Below, piece after piece: positions 1-9,297 of a stretch of DNA of 64,000 bases. A model generated the notes under the pieces. That model saw only the letters and a program-made list of their open reading frames with translations, searched no databases and was not told the DNA's origin. The position numbers were made by a program, and so were the translations under genes. Positions within the stretch are counted from its first letter, which is position 1. Each line of letters starts with the position of its first letter. Origin of the DNA: Catenulispora sp. EB89 (GTDB lineage Bacteria; Actinomycetota; Actinomycetes; Streptomycetales; Catenulisporaceae); NCBI RefSeq assembly GCF_041261445.1, contig NZ_JBGCCU010000040.1:1-64000 (forward strand). Direction: 5' to 3'.

Positions 1-410
1 GGGTTCGCGACGATCTTCTGGGTCTCGGTCGTCAGCGCCGTGACTTCGGTGGCGGTGCCGGTCTCCTGCGCGGTCGTCGAAGCGTCGGCGGCCGCGGGCG
101 GTGCTGCCGAGTCCTTCATCGGTTTCGAGGGCTTCTTCGGCGGTGTCGCCGAACCCTGGGTTTTCGACGGCAATGAGGGGGTTGTTGTTGACGTCGTCGA
201 GGACGTTGTCGGGGAAACAGCCGACGACGCGGTCGAGGAAGGTGTCGCAGAGGTCGTCGATTCCGACGGGCCGGGCGTGGTCCCGGCGGAGGCCGACGCC
301 GGTGTCGCGACGATCAGGGCGGTGGCGGCGGCCGCGATGCCCGCGGTCAGCCGCCTTCGAGTTCTCGAGAATTGTGAGTGCCCTGAAAAGGCACCTGGGG
401 GCATGATCAT
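1..410 (-). CDS. Secreted Ser/Thr/Pro-rich protein, N-terminal part only
   Basis: The leftward reading frame is open from the ATG at 410 to the window edge, so only about 136 N-terminal residues are visible. The start has GGAGG four bases upstream; a second in-frame ATG at 404 has 10-base spacing and is equally possible. The product opens with a twin-Arg-flanked hydrophobic stretch (RTRRRLTAGIAAAATALIVA) ending in ATPASA, a typical Sec signal peptide with an AxA site near residue 40. A Ser/Thr/Pro-rich linker of about 80 residues follows, the kind that usually separates a signal peptide from an exported or wall-associated domain. The functional domain lies outside the window, so no function can be given. 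It is divergent from the RHS gene. Confidence 0.7.
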   Translation of the reverse strand, partial: MIMPPGAFSGHSQFSRTRRRLTAGIAAAATALIVATPASASAGTTPGPSESTTSATPSSTASSAVSPTTSSTTSTTTPSLPSKTQGSATPPKKPSKPMKDSAAPPAAADASTTAQETGTATEVTALTTETQKIVAN

Positions 411-688
411 GAAGCCTCCGATAGAAACAGGATGACAGGTTTCGTGCATTGTTGAGAAGCCCGATGAACACCTGTCCGAGGTGGGCGGGCCACCCGTGGC
501 GATCGCACACGCTAGCGGTATGTTCCGAAGGTGCTCAATGGGTATCCACAGGCTGCCTTGCCTGTGGACCTTGACCGCATTAGGACAGTGGGGCCTTCTA
601 TCCAGGTTGATCAGTGGTCTGTATCGTCTCCAAGCGGCACGTATACATGTTCGTATTCAGTCTTCTCGTCACCGGGTGGGGTCTCGAC
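411..688. other. Divergent intergenic region
   Basis: This non-coding stretch lies between the leftward secreted-protein gene and the rightward RHS gene and must hold both promoters. No convincing -35/-10 pair was found on either strand. The one clear structure is the inverted repeat listed at 545-568. Confidence 0.5.
545..568. promoter_or_regulatory. Perfect 9-bp inverted repeat upstream of the RHS gene
   Basis: TCCACAGGC, six bases (TGCCTT), then GCCTGTGGA. It sits 120 bases upstream of the proposed RHS start. It could be an operator or a hairpin in a long 5' leader; nothing else identifies it. Confidence 0.4.
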
Positions 689-3600
689 ATGCGTGGGTGC
701 GCTCTGGTTTCTGCTGTGTCGTCGGTGTCTCGCCGGATTGTCGGGACTGTTGTCGCAGGTGCGACGATCGCGAGCTTCGTCGTGGGGCCCGGTGCCGGGG
801 CCGCGGCTGCATCGACGGCGTCGACAGCGAAGCGACCTGCGGTGCCTGATATCAAGCGCGCATCAGCACATCCCTTTCCGCTGCAAAAGGCGGCCGGTTC
901 TACCCCGATGCCTGCTTTGCAGGTGACGGGCACATGGCCGGCGGCCCGGGAATTGGACGTTCCCGTTGTGCACCCGACGAAAGCGGGTTCGGCCCAAAGC
1001 CGGCAGGATGGCGACCCGACCTCAACAACCTCAACGGCGGTGATTCCGTTGTCGTTGACGGTCAGGGGTTCCTCAGCCGCCGCAGATTCCGGCACCGCCG
1101 GGAATAGGGCTGTCGAGCCGACTGTCCACGTGCAAATGGCAGACCGGGCCACTGCTGTGAAGGCCGGCGTGGACGGTGTCCTTTTCACGGTGGTGCCGCC
1201 ACCGGGCTTCCAGCCGTTCGATGCGACGGCGGTGGTGGACTATAGCGGTTTCGCCGGCGCGGCCGGTGCCGACTACGGCAGTCGTCTGCGGTTGGTGGAG
1301 CTCCCGGCGTGTGTGTTGACCACGCCTGCCGTTCCTGCTTGTCAGGTGCAGAAACCGATCGCCGGCGGACGCAACGACGCCTCCGGCCGCAAGCTCACCG
1401 CTGACGTGTCGGTCGGTTCTGGCGCGGATGCCTTCGGCGGTTCGTCGGGGCACCGGATCAGTCTGGCGCGTACCGATGTGACGGCGAGTGTGGCCGCGAC
1501 ACGGCTGGTGCTCGCAGCTACTGCCGGGACTTCCGGAACCAACGGCGACTTCACGGCGACGTCGTTGTCGCCGTCGGGTTCGTGGTCGGCCGGCGGCGAC
1601 AGCGGCGCGTTCACGTGGTCGTATCCGATCGCGGTCCCGCCGGTGGCGGCAGGTTCGGCGCCGTCGGTCGCGCTGTCCTACGACTCCGCCGGCATCGACG
1701 GCAAGACAGCGACCACCAACAACCAGCCGTCGTGGATCGGTGAGGGCTGGGACTATTCTCCGGGCTTCATCGAGCGCAGTTACCGGTCCTGCTCCACCTT
1801 CACGGATCTGCCGACGGCATCACAGACCCCTGATAACTGTTGGGCCGGGCAGATTCTGACATTGAGTCTCAACGGCAGTTCCAACGCGCTGGTCTGGGAT
1901 CCGGTCACACAGCAGGTGAAGCTCCAGTCCGACGACGGATCCCGAGTCCAGCGTCTGACGGGTGCCAACAACGGCGCTCTCGGCGGTGAGTACTGGAAGG
2001 TCACCACGCCGGACGGTACCCAGTACTTCTTCGGCCGGGGCGGCGGTCCCGGGCAGACGACTCAGGGCGGTACCAGCTCGACCTGGACCGAGCCGGTTTT
2101 CGGCGCCCACTCCGGGGACCCGTGCTACAGCTCTTCGGGGTTCTCGTCTTCCGTGTGTACGCAGGCGTGGCGGTGGAACCTGGACTACGTCGAGGACGCC
2201 CACGGCAACGGCACCATGTATTACTACACGCCGGAGACCAACTACTACGGCAAGAACGGCTCCACGACCGGTGTGCAGTACACCCGCGGCGGGTATCTCA
2301 ACAAGATCGACTACGGGCTGCGGGACGAGAACGGGTCGGTGTACGGCCCGGCCACGCCGGACCAGGTGCTGTTCACCGTCGGCGAGCGCTGCATACCGGG
2401 CACGCCTTCCGGGAACACCTGCGCGGATTCCCAGTTCACGACATCCAACAGCTCCTACTGGCCTGATGTGCCGATCGACCAGTCCTGTGCGTCCGGAGCC
2501 ACGTGCAACGTGAACGCTCCGACGTTCTGGTCCCGGGAGATGTTGACGAACATCACCACGCGGTACTGGAACGGCTCGGCGTATGTGAAGGTCGACTCCT
2601 ACGATCTGGGGCACCAGTTCCCCAACGGTGGCGATCCGGCTTTGTGGCTGAGTTCGATCACGCGTACCGGGTATGCGGCCGACGGTTCGTCGATCGCGAT
2701 GCCGACGATCACGACCAAGGGCCAGCTGCTGGCCAACCGGGTGCCGAACTACAACAGCCTGCCGCCGATGCTGCACTGGCGGTTGACGGACCTGTTCGGC
2801 GACACCGGCGCGGTGACCTCGATCAGCTACTCCACCGGGTGTTCGTCCACGACGATCCCCTCAGATGCCTCCACGAACACCTCGCAGTGCATGCCGGTCT
2901 ACTGGACCCCGACCGGGTACTCGGCACCGATCTTCGACTGGTTCGACAAGTACGTGGTCACCAAGGTGACGACGCGCGACCCGAGCGCCTTGACCGCAGC
3001 TGAGGCCACCAGCTACGCCTATGTGGGACCCGCGGCCTGGCACTTCGACGACAACGAGGTGGTGAAACCGGCCAACCGGACCTACGGCCAGTTTCGCGGA
3101 TACGGCGAGGTCGACGTCAAGACCGGCGATCCCGACGCGCACGAGCAGCTGACCAAGACCGCGACCTTCTACTACCGCGGCATGAACGGCGACACGCTGC
3201 CCGGCGGCAAAACCCGCAGCGCGTCGATCAGCAACAGCCTTGGCGAGACCACCACCGACGACTACCGGTATCTGGACTCGCCGTATGAGACCGATGTGTT
3301 CAACGGCGACGGCGGTGCGCGGGTATCCGCGACCCTGACCGACTACACCGTAGCTGCCACCACGGCGACGCGGCCGCGTACCGGGCTTCCTTCTTTGACC
3401 GCGGATCTGGTCCGGACCGCCAGAACCAGGAAGCTCACCGACCTGGCCACCGGCACCTACCAGACCGCGACCACCACGAGCGCCTACGACGGGCTCGGCC
3501 GGGTGATCGCCTCGGATGCCAGCGGTGACAATGTGCCGGAGGTGTGCACCACCACGGCCTATGCCGACAACACGGCGCTGTGGATCAGGGACAAGCCCTC

Positions 3601-6600
3601 CGAGGTGATCCAGTCCCAGCAAGCGTGCCCGTCGGCCGGGACCGCGCAGTCCGCCGTGGTGGCCGACACGCGGACCTTCTACGACGGCTCGGTGACTCTT
3701 GGGCAGCTGGCCGGACCGGGTAACGCGACGCGAACCGATGTGCTGAACAACACCAACGGTGCGGCGGCCGCGTTCTTTACCAAGACCAGTTCCGGCTATG
3801 ACACCTCCGGCCGCGTCACCTCCAGCGTCGATGCGCTCGGGCGCACCACCGGCACGGTATACACGCCCTCCGACGGCGGTGTCCTAACCCAGATCGCGGT
3901 CACGAACCCGGCGAGTCAGACCATGACCACGGTGGACAACCCCGACCGCGGCACCATCGCCTCCAGCACGGACGTCGCCGGCCACGTGACCTCGGCGACC
4001 TACGACGCACTGGGGCGCATGACGCAGCTGTGGAAGCCGGGTCGGGTGCAGGGCACGAACGCCCCGAACGAGACCTACTCCTACCTGATCCAGACCGCCG
4101 GCCCTGAGGTCGTGACCGGCAACGTGCTGGTCGACTACGGCACTGGCACCAACTACGTCACGACAGCCAAGCTCAGCGACGCCCTGGGCCGCCCGATACA
4201 GACTCAGACCGCGACCGAAGGCGGCGGGTCCCAGGTCTCGGATACGTTCTACGACGGCCACGGCTGGACCGTCGCCACCAACGACCACTACCTGATCAGC
4301 CAAGCCCCGTCGAATGTCGTGCAAAGCGTCCCGATCAACGCCGTCGACGCCCGCACCGTGAACACCTACGACGGGACCGGGCGCGTCACCCTGGCCAGCA
4401 AGTACAAACTGGGCAACGTCACACAGACCACGCAGACGATCTACGGCGGCGACCGGACCACGGTGATCCCGCCGACCGGCGGCGTCATCACCACCACGGT
4501 GAAGGATGTGCGCGGCCGGACCAGCGAACTCGACCAGTACACCGTCGCCCCCACCGTCAGCGGCAATGTAGTCTCCGGCGGCTTCTCCCAGCCGACCACA
4601 TACAACTACGACGCTCTGGGACGGCAGACCCAGATCGCCTCCTCCGGCTCCACCTGGACGTTCACGCTGGACATGCTCGGGAACAAGCTCTCGCAGAACG
4701 ACCCCGACACGGGCATCTCCAGCACCCAGTACGACCTGGACAACGAAGTCACCTCCACCACTGACGCCCGCGGGCAGAACCTCGCCTACACCTACGACAT
4801 CCTCGGCCGTAAAACCGCCGAATTCTCGGGCTCGACCACCGGCACCAAGCTCGCGTCCTGGACCTGGGACACCCTGCAAGCCGGCAAGCTCTCCAACGAA
4901 ACCCGGTACACCACCACCGGCAACTACGTCACCGGTACCAGCAGCTACGACGGCATGGGCAACCCCATGGCCCAGTACGTCACCCTGCCGTTCCAGGAGA
5001 CCGGTATGAAGGGCACTTGGACCACCGGCTACTCGTACTCCTCGACCGGACTGCAGTTGTCCATCGGCCCCGCGCCGGTCGCGGGCGTCCCGGGCGAGAC
5101 CATCACCAACACCTACGACGCCTTCGGCAAGCCGGTCGAGGTCGCGGGCACCTCCGTCACCGCGTCCCAGAACATGAACGGCTACGGGCTCCCCGGGCAG
5201 ATCACCTACGGCGGCGGCGCCAGCAACAACGTGTGGCGCTCCTTTACCTACGACGCGCAGACGCTGAAGGTCACCGACGACAACGTCACCGCGCAACTGG
5301 CCACACCCCAGGTCAACGACACCCAGTACAGCTACGATCCGTCCGGCCAGATCACCCAGATCAACGACACCGAAGGCCCCAAGGGCATCTCGCCGGTCGA
5401 TGACCAGTGCTTCACCTACGACAGCCTGGACCGCCTGAACGCGGCCTGGTCCGCCACCGACGCCTGCGCCGCCGCCCCGAACAACGGCGCCGGCGGCAAC
5501 ATCGGCGGCCCCAATCCCTACTGGCTGTCCTGGACCTTCAACGCCAACGGCACCCGCGCGTCGCAGACCACGCACGCCCTGCCCGCCGCCACCGGCGGCG
5601 ACACCACCACCAACTATTCGTACAACATCGGCGGCACTCACAGCCTCGCAGCCACGATAACCAGCGGCCCGAACGGCACCACCGGCGCCAGCTACAACTA
5701 CGACCAGTCCGGCGACACCAGCAGCCGCCCCGACGCCACCGGAACACAGAACCAGACGCTGAACTGGGACGCCGACGGACGGCTGGCCAAGGACACCGCC
5801 GCAGCCGGCACCACCACCTGGGTCTACGACGCCGACGGCAACCAGACCGTCCGCCACGACCCCGGATCGATGACCCTGTACCTGCCCGGCCAGGAAATCA
5901 CCCGCACGTCGAACGGCACGATCAGCGCGATCCGCTACTACAGCCTCGCTGGCACCGTGGTGGGCGAATTCACCGGCCAAGCCGCCACGACCGAGTACCT
6001 CATCGGCGACCAGCACTCCACGAGCCAGATCGCCATCAATACCGGCACGCTCGCCGTCACCCGCCGAGCCTACGACCCTTTCGGCAACGCGCGCGGCGGC
6101 GTCACCGGCGGCACCTGGCCCGACAACCGCGGGTTCATCGACGCGCCGTCCTCGGCGGCCACCGGGCTGTCGGACATCGGTGCCCGCAAATACGATCCCG
6201 TCACGGGGCGGTTCATCAGCGTCGATCCACAGTTCAACTCCGCAGACCCCCAGTCACTGGCCGGATACACGTACAGCGACAACACGCCTGTGACGAACAG
6301 TGACCCGACCGGACTCCGGATGATATGTCCCGATGAGGACTGCGGAATCACTCACCCCAACTATGGATGCGCATCGGACGGCCTCGGGCACGTGTGTTCT
6401 GCGGCCGCCGGTGCAGCCGAAGCCACAAGCGCCTTCACTGGCGGGCTGGCCGGAGCCTCGACGAAGTTCGCCTCTTACTTCAAGAGTTTGGGTGAATCGA
6501 TCACCCGGGACGTCACGGCCCTTTCCGACGGGGAATTCCAATCATTCATGTCGGATTTCGGCAAATTCACAAGACTGGTGAGTTCGGTCGCGAACTCCGG

Positions 6601-7105
6601 CTTCGCGGGCCTCGCACCCGGTGGCGGAATCCTCAACGAGGGGTCGGGTGCGCTCGCGAAACTGTCGAAGCTCGCGAACGTCAAGAGCTGGGGCGGTGCG
6701 ACCCTCTTCGGGGCCGGAACGGCCGTGAGTCTGTGGTCGAACTACACGACCGATGAGAACAGCCGCCACCAGTCGCCGGTCAAGGCGGTCGAGGACGCGA
6801 CGGTGCAAACCGCCGCGGACACGGTGGACACTTACGCGATGACCTCGGGCGGCATGGAAGCCGGCGCGGAGGTGGGCCTGTTCATCGGCGGGGCTCCAGG
6901 TGCGGTCGTCGGAGCAGGAGTTGGTGCGATCGCCGGGTTCGGCGCCTCGGTCTTCATCAACAACGGGATCAACAACTTCATCGGCGACAGGTGGGATGAT
7001 TTCTCCAGTAGAGTGTCGGACGTCGCCAGCAGCGCGTGGAACGGCGCGACCAGCGTCGTGAGCAACACGGTTTCTGATCTCAACCCCATGAACTGGTCAT
7101 TGTGA
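689..7105 (+). CDS. Secreted RHS/YD-repeat protein with variable C-terminal cassette (polymorphic-toxin type)
   Basis: The 2138-residue product is very large. The frame is open from 614, but the ATG at 689 is preferred because it gives a clean signal peptide (hydrophobic core VVAGATIASFVV, then GPGAGAAAA). The N-terminal third resembles the SpvB/TcaB-like region of actinobacterial RHS proteins, with SYPIAVPPVAAG and VALSYDSAGIDG near 310-340. Many YD repeats follow (YDGLGR, YDALGR, YDTSGR). The RHS core signature KYDPVTGRFISVDP lies near 1835 and ends at NSDPTG near 1875. After that, about 264 residues are of a different kind: Cys-containing at first, then with Gly-rich hydrophobic stretches such as GAPGAVVGAGVGAIAG. 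In RHS toxins the core releases a C-terminal effector. That the tail here acts on membranes is inference from its composition and from the adjoining membrane protein gene. Confidence 0.88.
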   Translation: MRGCALVSAVSSVSRRIVGTVVAGATIASFVVGPGAGAAAASTASTAKRPAVPDIKRASAHPFPLQKAAGSTPMPALQVTGTWPAARELDVPVVHPTKAGSAQSRQDGDPTSTTSTAVIPLSLTVRGSSAAADSGTAGNRAVEPTVHVQMADRATAVKAGVDGVLFTVVPPPGFQPFDATAVVDYSGFAGAAGADYGSRLRLVELPACVLTTPAVPACQVQKPIAGGRNDASGRKLTADVSVGSGADAFGGSSGHRISLARTDVTASVAATRLVLAATAGTSGTNGDFTATSLSPSGSWSAGGDSGAFTWSYPIAVPPVAAGSAPSVALSYDSAGIDGKTATTNNQPSWIGEGWDYSPGFIERSYRSCSTFTDLPTASQTPDNCWAGQILTLSLNGSSNALVWDPVTQQVKLQSDDGSRVQRLTGANNGALGGEYWKVTTPDGTQYFFGRGGGPGQTTQGGTSSTWTEPVFGAHSGDPCYSSSGFSSSVCTQAWRWNLDYVEDAHGNGTMYYYTPETNYYGKNGSTTGVQYTRGGYLNKIDYGLRDENGSVYGPATPDQVLFTVGERCIPGTPSGNTCADSQFTTSNSSYWPDVPIDQSCASGATCNVNAPTFWSREMLTNITTRYWNGSAYVKVDSYDLGHQFPNGGDPALWLSSITRTGYAADGSSIAMPTITTKGQLLANRVPNYNSLPPMLHWRLTDLFGDTGAVTSISYSTGCSSTTIPSDASTNTSQCMPVYWTPTGYSAPIFDWFDKYVVTKVTTRDPSALTAAEATSYAYVGPAAWHFDDNEVVKPANRTYGQFRGYGEVDVKTGDPDAHEQLTKTATFYYRGMNGDTLPGGKTRSASISNSLGETTTDDYRYLDSPYETDVFNGDGGARVSATLTDYTVAATTATRPRTGLPSLTADLVRTARTRKLTDLATGTYQTATTTSAYDGLGRVIASDASGDNVPEVCTTTAYADNTALWIRDKPSEVIQSQQACPSAGTAQSAVVADTRTFYDGSVTLGQLAGPGNATRTDVLNNTNGAAAAFFTKTSSGYDTSGRVTSSVDALGRTTGTVYTPSDGGVLTQIAVTNPASQTMTTVDNPDRGTIASSTDVAGHVTSATYDALGRMTQLWKPGRVQGTNAPNETYSYLIQTAGPEVVTGNVLVDYGTGTNYVTTAKLSDALGRPIQTQTATEGGGSQVSDTFYDGHGWTVATNDHYLISQAPSNVVQSVPINAVDARTVNTYDGTGRVTLASKYKLGNVTQTTQTIYGGDRTTVIPPTGGVITTTVKDVRGRTSELDQYTVAPTVSGNVVSGGFSQPTTYNYDALGRQTQIASSGSTWTFTLDMLGNKLSQNDPDTGISSTQYDLDNEVTSTTDARGQNLAYTYDILGRKTAEFSGSTTGTKLASWTWDTLQAGKLSNETRYTTTGNYVTGTSSYDGMGNPMAQYVTLPFQETGMKGTWTTGYSYSSTGLQLSIGPAPVAGVPGETITNTYDAFGKPVEVAGTSVTASQNMNGYGLPGQITYGGGASNNVWRSFTYDAQTLKVTDDNVTAQLATPQVNDTQYSYDPSGQITQINDTEGPKGISPVDDQCFTYDSLDRLNAAWSATDACAAAPNNGAGGNIGGPNPYWLSWTFNANGTRASQTTHALPAATGGDTTTNYSYNIGGTHSLAATITSGPNGTTGASYNYDQSGDTSSRPDATGTQNQTLNWDADGRLAKDTAAAGTTTWVYDADGNQTVRHDPGSMTLYLPGQEITRTSNGTISAIRYYSLAGTVVGEFTGQAATTEYLIGDQHSTSQIAINTGTLAVTRRAYDPFGNARGGVTGGTWPDNRGFIDAPSSAATGLSDIGARKYDPVTGRFISVDPQFNSADPQSLAGYTYSDNTPVTNSDPTGLRMICPDEDCGITHPNYGCASDGLGHVCSAAAGAAEATSAFTGGLAGASTKFASYFKSLGESITRDVTALSDGEFQSFMSDFGKFTRLVSSVANSGFAGLAPGGGILNEGSGALAKLSKLANVKSWGGATLFGAGTAVSLWSNYTTDENSRHQSPVKAVEDATVQTAADTVDTYAMTSGGMEAGAEVGLFIGGAPGAVVGAGVGAIAGFGASVFINNGINNFIGDRWDDFSSRVSDVASSAWNGATSVVSNTVSDLNPMNWSL

Positions 7106-7112
7106 GGTCGGA

Positions 7113-7547
7113 ATGGGTCTTGTGGTGGCCATGATTCTCGTCGGCCTGGTGGGGGCGGCGCAGTTCGCTGTCGCTGTCCGGACGTGGCGCAGGCCGGACA
7201 TGGACCCACTGGACGTACCCTTCGCCCGGATGCTTCCCTTCGGCTCCGCCGGCCGTGCCGCGGTGAGCCGGGCGATGCTGCCCTGGGCCTGCGCCATGCT
7301 TTCCATCGTCGTTATCGTCGGGCTGCTGGCAGTCAAGCAGTACGTTGCCACGGCCCTCGTCATCATCTTCGGCCTCATGGGGGGCGGTTTGTCCGTCCTT
7401 GCCATCGCCTGGTTCAATCGGCCCGCGTTCTTGGTCCCGCCGCACCGCCGGGGTGAGACCGGACTGGTGAACGGCTGGTTCCAGCGCCGAGCAGCGTCCC
7501 GTCTCACGGGACAGTCGGGAGAAGGGCGGGGCGATGGTCGCAAATGA
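7113..7547 (+). CDS. Small three-helix membrane protein, candidate immunity protein
   Basis: The 144-residue product has three predicted membrane helices, at about 2-22, 57-76 and 79-101, and a basic C-terminal tail. It begins seven bases after the RHS stop codon; GAGGTCGG overlapping that stop serves as ribosome binding site, so the two are almost certainly co-transcribed. I do not recognise a named family. Position directly behind the variable tail of an RHS protein is where cognate immunity genes usually sit, and membrane-embedded immunity proteins are typical for membrane-active toxins. The immunity role is inferred from context only. Confidence 0.7.
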   Translation: MGLVVAMILVGLVGAAQFAVAVRTWRRPDMDPLDVPFARMLPFGSAGRAAVSRAMLPWACAMLSIVVIVGLLAVKQYVATALVIIFGLMGGGLSVLAIAWFNRPAFLVPPHRRGETGLVNGWFQRRAASRLTGQSGEGRGDGRK

Positions 7548-7878
7548 CAGTGCGTTTCTGGTCGTCACACGTGACGCGGCGTTCATCAGCGACGTGTTTC
7601 GCGCTCACGACGTCATGGTGGACGGGGTCGGGCTGGCGAAAGTGAAGCGGGGCAAGTCTGTCCGCATTCCCGTACCGCCCGGTCGGCACCAGGTGCAGAT
7701 GCGTGTCGACTGGTGCCTCAGTCGACCGCTCGAAATCGAGATACCCCAAGGCGGCGAGGTTCGTCTGGCCTGTGGCTCGAACCGGAAATCGGGCAGTGCC
7801 CTGAAGCATGTGATCGAGAATCGACTCGACTACCTGTGGCTGCGGGCCGAAGACCAATCCTCGGCGGCTGATACGTAG
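7534..7878 (+). CDS. Small soluble protein of unknown function, third gene of the RHS operon
   Basis: The 114-residue product has no signal peptide or membrane helix. Its start overlaps the end of the preceding gene by 14 bases, indicating translational coupling. The sequence alternates short hydrophobic strands (FLVVT, VRIPVPPGRHQVQMRVDW, LEIEIPQGGEVRLACGS) in a way that resembles small all-beta PEGA/DUF2846-like domains, although this is a pattern judgement and not a family match. The Cys-containing strand near residue 85 is followed by a short helix. It may be a second immunity or accessory factor for the RHS protein. A strong terminator lies 16 bases after its stop, so the RHS operon ends here. 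Confidence 0.65.
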   Translation: MVANDSAFLVVTRDAAFISDVFRAHDVMVDGVGLAKVKRGKSVRIPVPPGRHQVQMRVDWCLSRPLEIEIPQGGEVRLACGSNRKSGSALKHVIENRLDYLWLRAEDQSSAADT

Positions 7879-7893
7879 CCGACGTATAACGCG

Positions 7894-7931
7894 AAAAATC
7901 CTCCGGCCGGAATTCCGGTCGGAGGATTTTT
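7894..7931. terminator. Bidirectional intrinsic terminator
   Basis: AAAAATCCTCCGG and CCGGTCGGAGGATTTTT form a long stem around a GCCGGAATT-containing loop, with A-run and T-run on the two sides. It can end both the rightward RHS operon and the leftward tRNA-Tyr transcript. Confidence 0.85.
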
Positions 7932-7937
7932 CCGATG

Positions 7938-8018
7938 TGGCAGGTGAAGGATTCGAACCTTCGAAGCTTTCGCGACGGATTTACAGTCCGCTCCCATTGG
8001 CCGCTCGGGCAACCTGCC
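7938..8018 (-). tRNA. tRNA-Tyr (GTA)
   Basis: This class II tRNA is 81 nt, with acceptor stem GGCAGGT/ACCTGCC, a discriminator A, and anticodon loop CTGTAAA giving GUA. The long variable arm expected of bacterial tRNA-Tyr is present (CGTCGCGAAAGCTTCG), and the T arm reads GGTTCGAATCC. CCA is not encoded. Confidence 0.93.
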
Positions 8019-8270
8019 AGGGACGCATCCCTCGGGTCCGATCGGGATCGGCACCGTGGGGCGACGGCACAACAATAGCGGATGGCAGGGGGTGCTTCGC
8101 CACTCGGTTCTTTCGTGGGGCGGTTCTTTAGCGGGGTGCGCGGGGTGCGGGTGCGGTGGCCGGGGCGGGTGGGGCGAGCGGGGCGTGTGATCTTCGGGTG
8201 GGCGGGTGGTGGGGTTGTCGGCTTTTCGAGGGCCGGGGTCGGGGCCGGGTCGGTCGGTGCAGCGCGCCGG

Positions 8271-9224
8271 TCAGGCGGGGACCGCTTCGGTGAGCATGCG
8301 GCCGAGGTCGGTGCGGGTGTGCTGGACGCTGCGGCCTTCGCGCGTGGTGGTGATCAGGCCGGCGCGGCGCAGGGCGGCTGAGTGGGAGGAGGTCGTGGGC
8401 AGGCTGAGGTGCGCTCGGGCCGCCAGTTCGGTGGTGGTGCGGGGGTGGTCGAGGAGGCGCAGGATGCGGGCTCGGGAGGGCCCCAGGACGTCGGCGAGGG
8501 CGTCGCCCGGCGGGGTCGCGGTGCGGGGCGGGGGCAGTCCGGGGCCGGCCGGGTAGACGAGGAGCAGCGGGCGGCCGGGCCAGGCGCCGATGAGGGGCTC
8601 GTGGGTCCAGTGGAAGGTGGGCAGGAGGGTCAGGCCGCGGCCGGCGAGGTGGAGGTCGCGGTCTCTGGACGCCGGGAGGTGCCAGGTGGCCTCGTGCAGC
8701 CGGGCGCCGGGGGTCAGGGCGGCGAGGGCCGGTTCGACGCCGTGCTCGGCGGAGCTGAGGGCGAAGCGGGTGAACTCGGCGGCGTGGCGTTCGCGGACGG
8801 TGTTCCAGGACGTCGCCAGGACCGACTGGTAGGCGTCGCGCAGTCCCCGGTCGAGGAGGTCCCAGGCGTGGGCGTCCTGCGCGATCAGGGCCCTGACCCA
8901 GGGGGTCGGGGGCCGCTCGAGTTTGGCCACGTCCGAGCGGATGACCGTGCCGGGGGTGCCGCGGACCAGCTCCAGGCCCTCCTCGAGGTCGCCGGAGACC
9001 GGATCCAGGAACGCCGGGCCGCGGTCGGGCTGGAGCAGGTCCCACAGCGGCCGGGTGCTGGCGGGCAGGCTGTGGCCGACGTCGCGGCGCCAGCGGCCGA
9101 ACAGCAGGGCCGAATCCCGGCGGCGGGACATCATCAGCGACAGCTTCAACTCCACCAACGGCGCGGGCCGCGCCAGGAAGCGCACGCGGGCGAAGTCGCC
9201 GGGGCTGAAGTGGATCCGCAACAT
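8271..9224 (-). CDS. ArsR-type winged-helix regulator with DUF5937-like N-terminal region
   Basis: The 317-residue product starts at the ATG at 9224, which has GGAGGA three to four bases upstream; the frame is open further upstream but without signals. The N-terminal two thirds (MLRIHFSPGDFARVRFL, then arginine-rich helices) resemble the DUF5937 region found on many actinobacterial ArsR-like regulators. The C-terminal helix-turn-helix at about 241-310 includes SRARILRLLDHPRTTTELA, SLPTTSSHSAALRRAGL and a wing ending REGRSVQHTRT. No metal-binding CxC motif is present, so the signal is probably not a metal ion. It is divergent from the lipoprotein hydrolase gene with 73 bases between, and may control it. 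Confidence 0.82.
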   Translation of the reverse strand: MLRIHFSPGDFARVRFLARPAPLVELKLSLMMSRRRDSALLFGRWRRDVGHSLPASTRPLWDLLQPDRGPAFLDPVSGDLEEGLELVRGTPGTVIRSDVAKLERPPTPWVRALIAQDAHAWDLLDRGLRDAYQSVLATSWNTVRERHAAEFTRFALSSAEHGVEPALAALTPGARLHEATWHLPASRDRDLHLAGRGLTLLPTFHWTHEPLIGAWPGRPLLLVYPAGPGLPPPRTATPPGDALADVLGPSRARILRLLDHPRTTTELAARAHLSLPTTSSHSAALRRAGLITTTREGRSVQHTRTDLGRMLTEAVPA

Positions 9225-9297
9225 CGTTCCTCCGCAAGCCTTTCCACCAGGATAGAAAGCCTCGCCGCGGTATGTCGTGCGGTGAATCCTCGCAGGC

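Noticed and set aside
40-435. Rightward open frame at the left edge
   Set aside because: The opposite strand in this interval encodes a proper signal peptide and linker with a ribosome binding site; the rightward product is a Val/Glu/Ala-rich shadow.
3884-6016. 710-codon leftward open frame inside the RHS gene
   Set aside because: Product is low-complexity Val/Gly/Ala sequence without motifs, and the RHS reading is unmistakable on the other strand.
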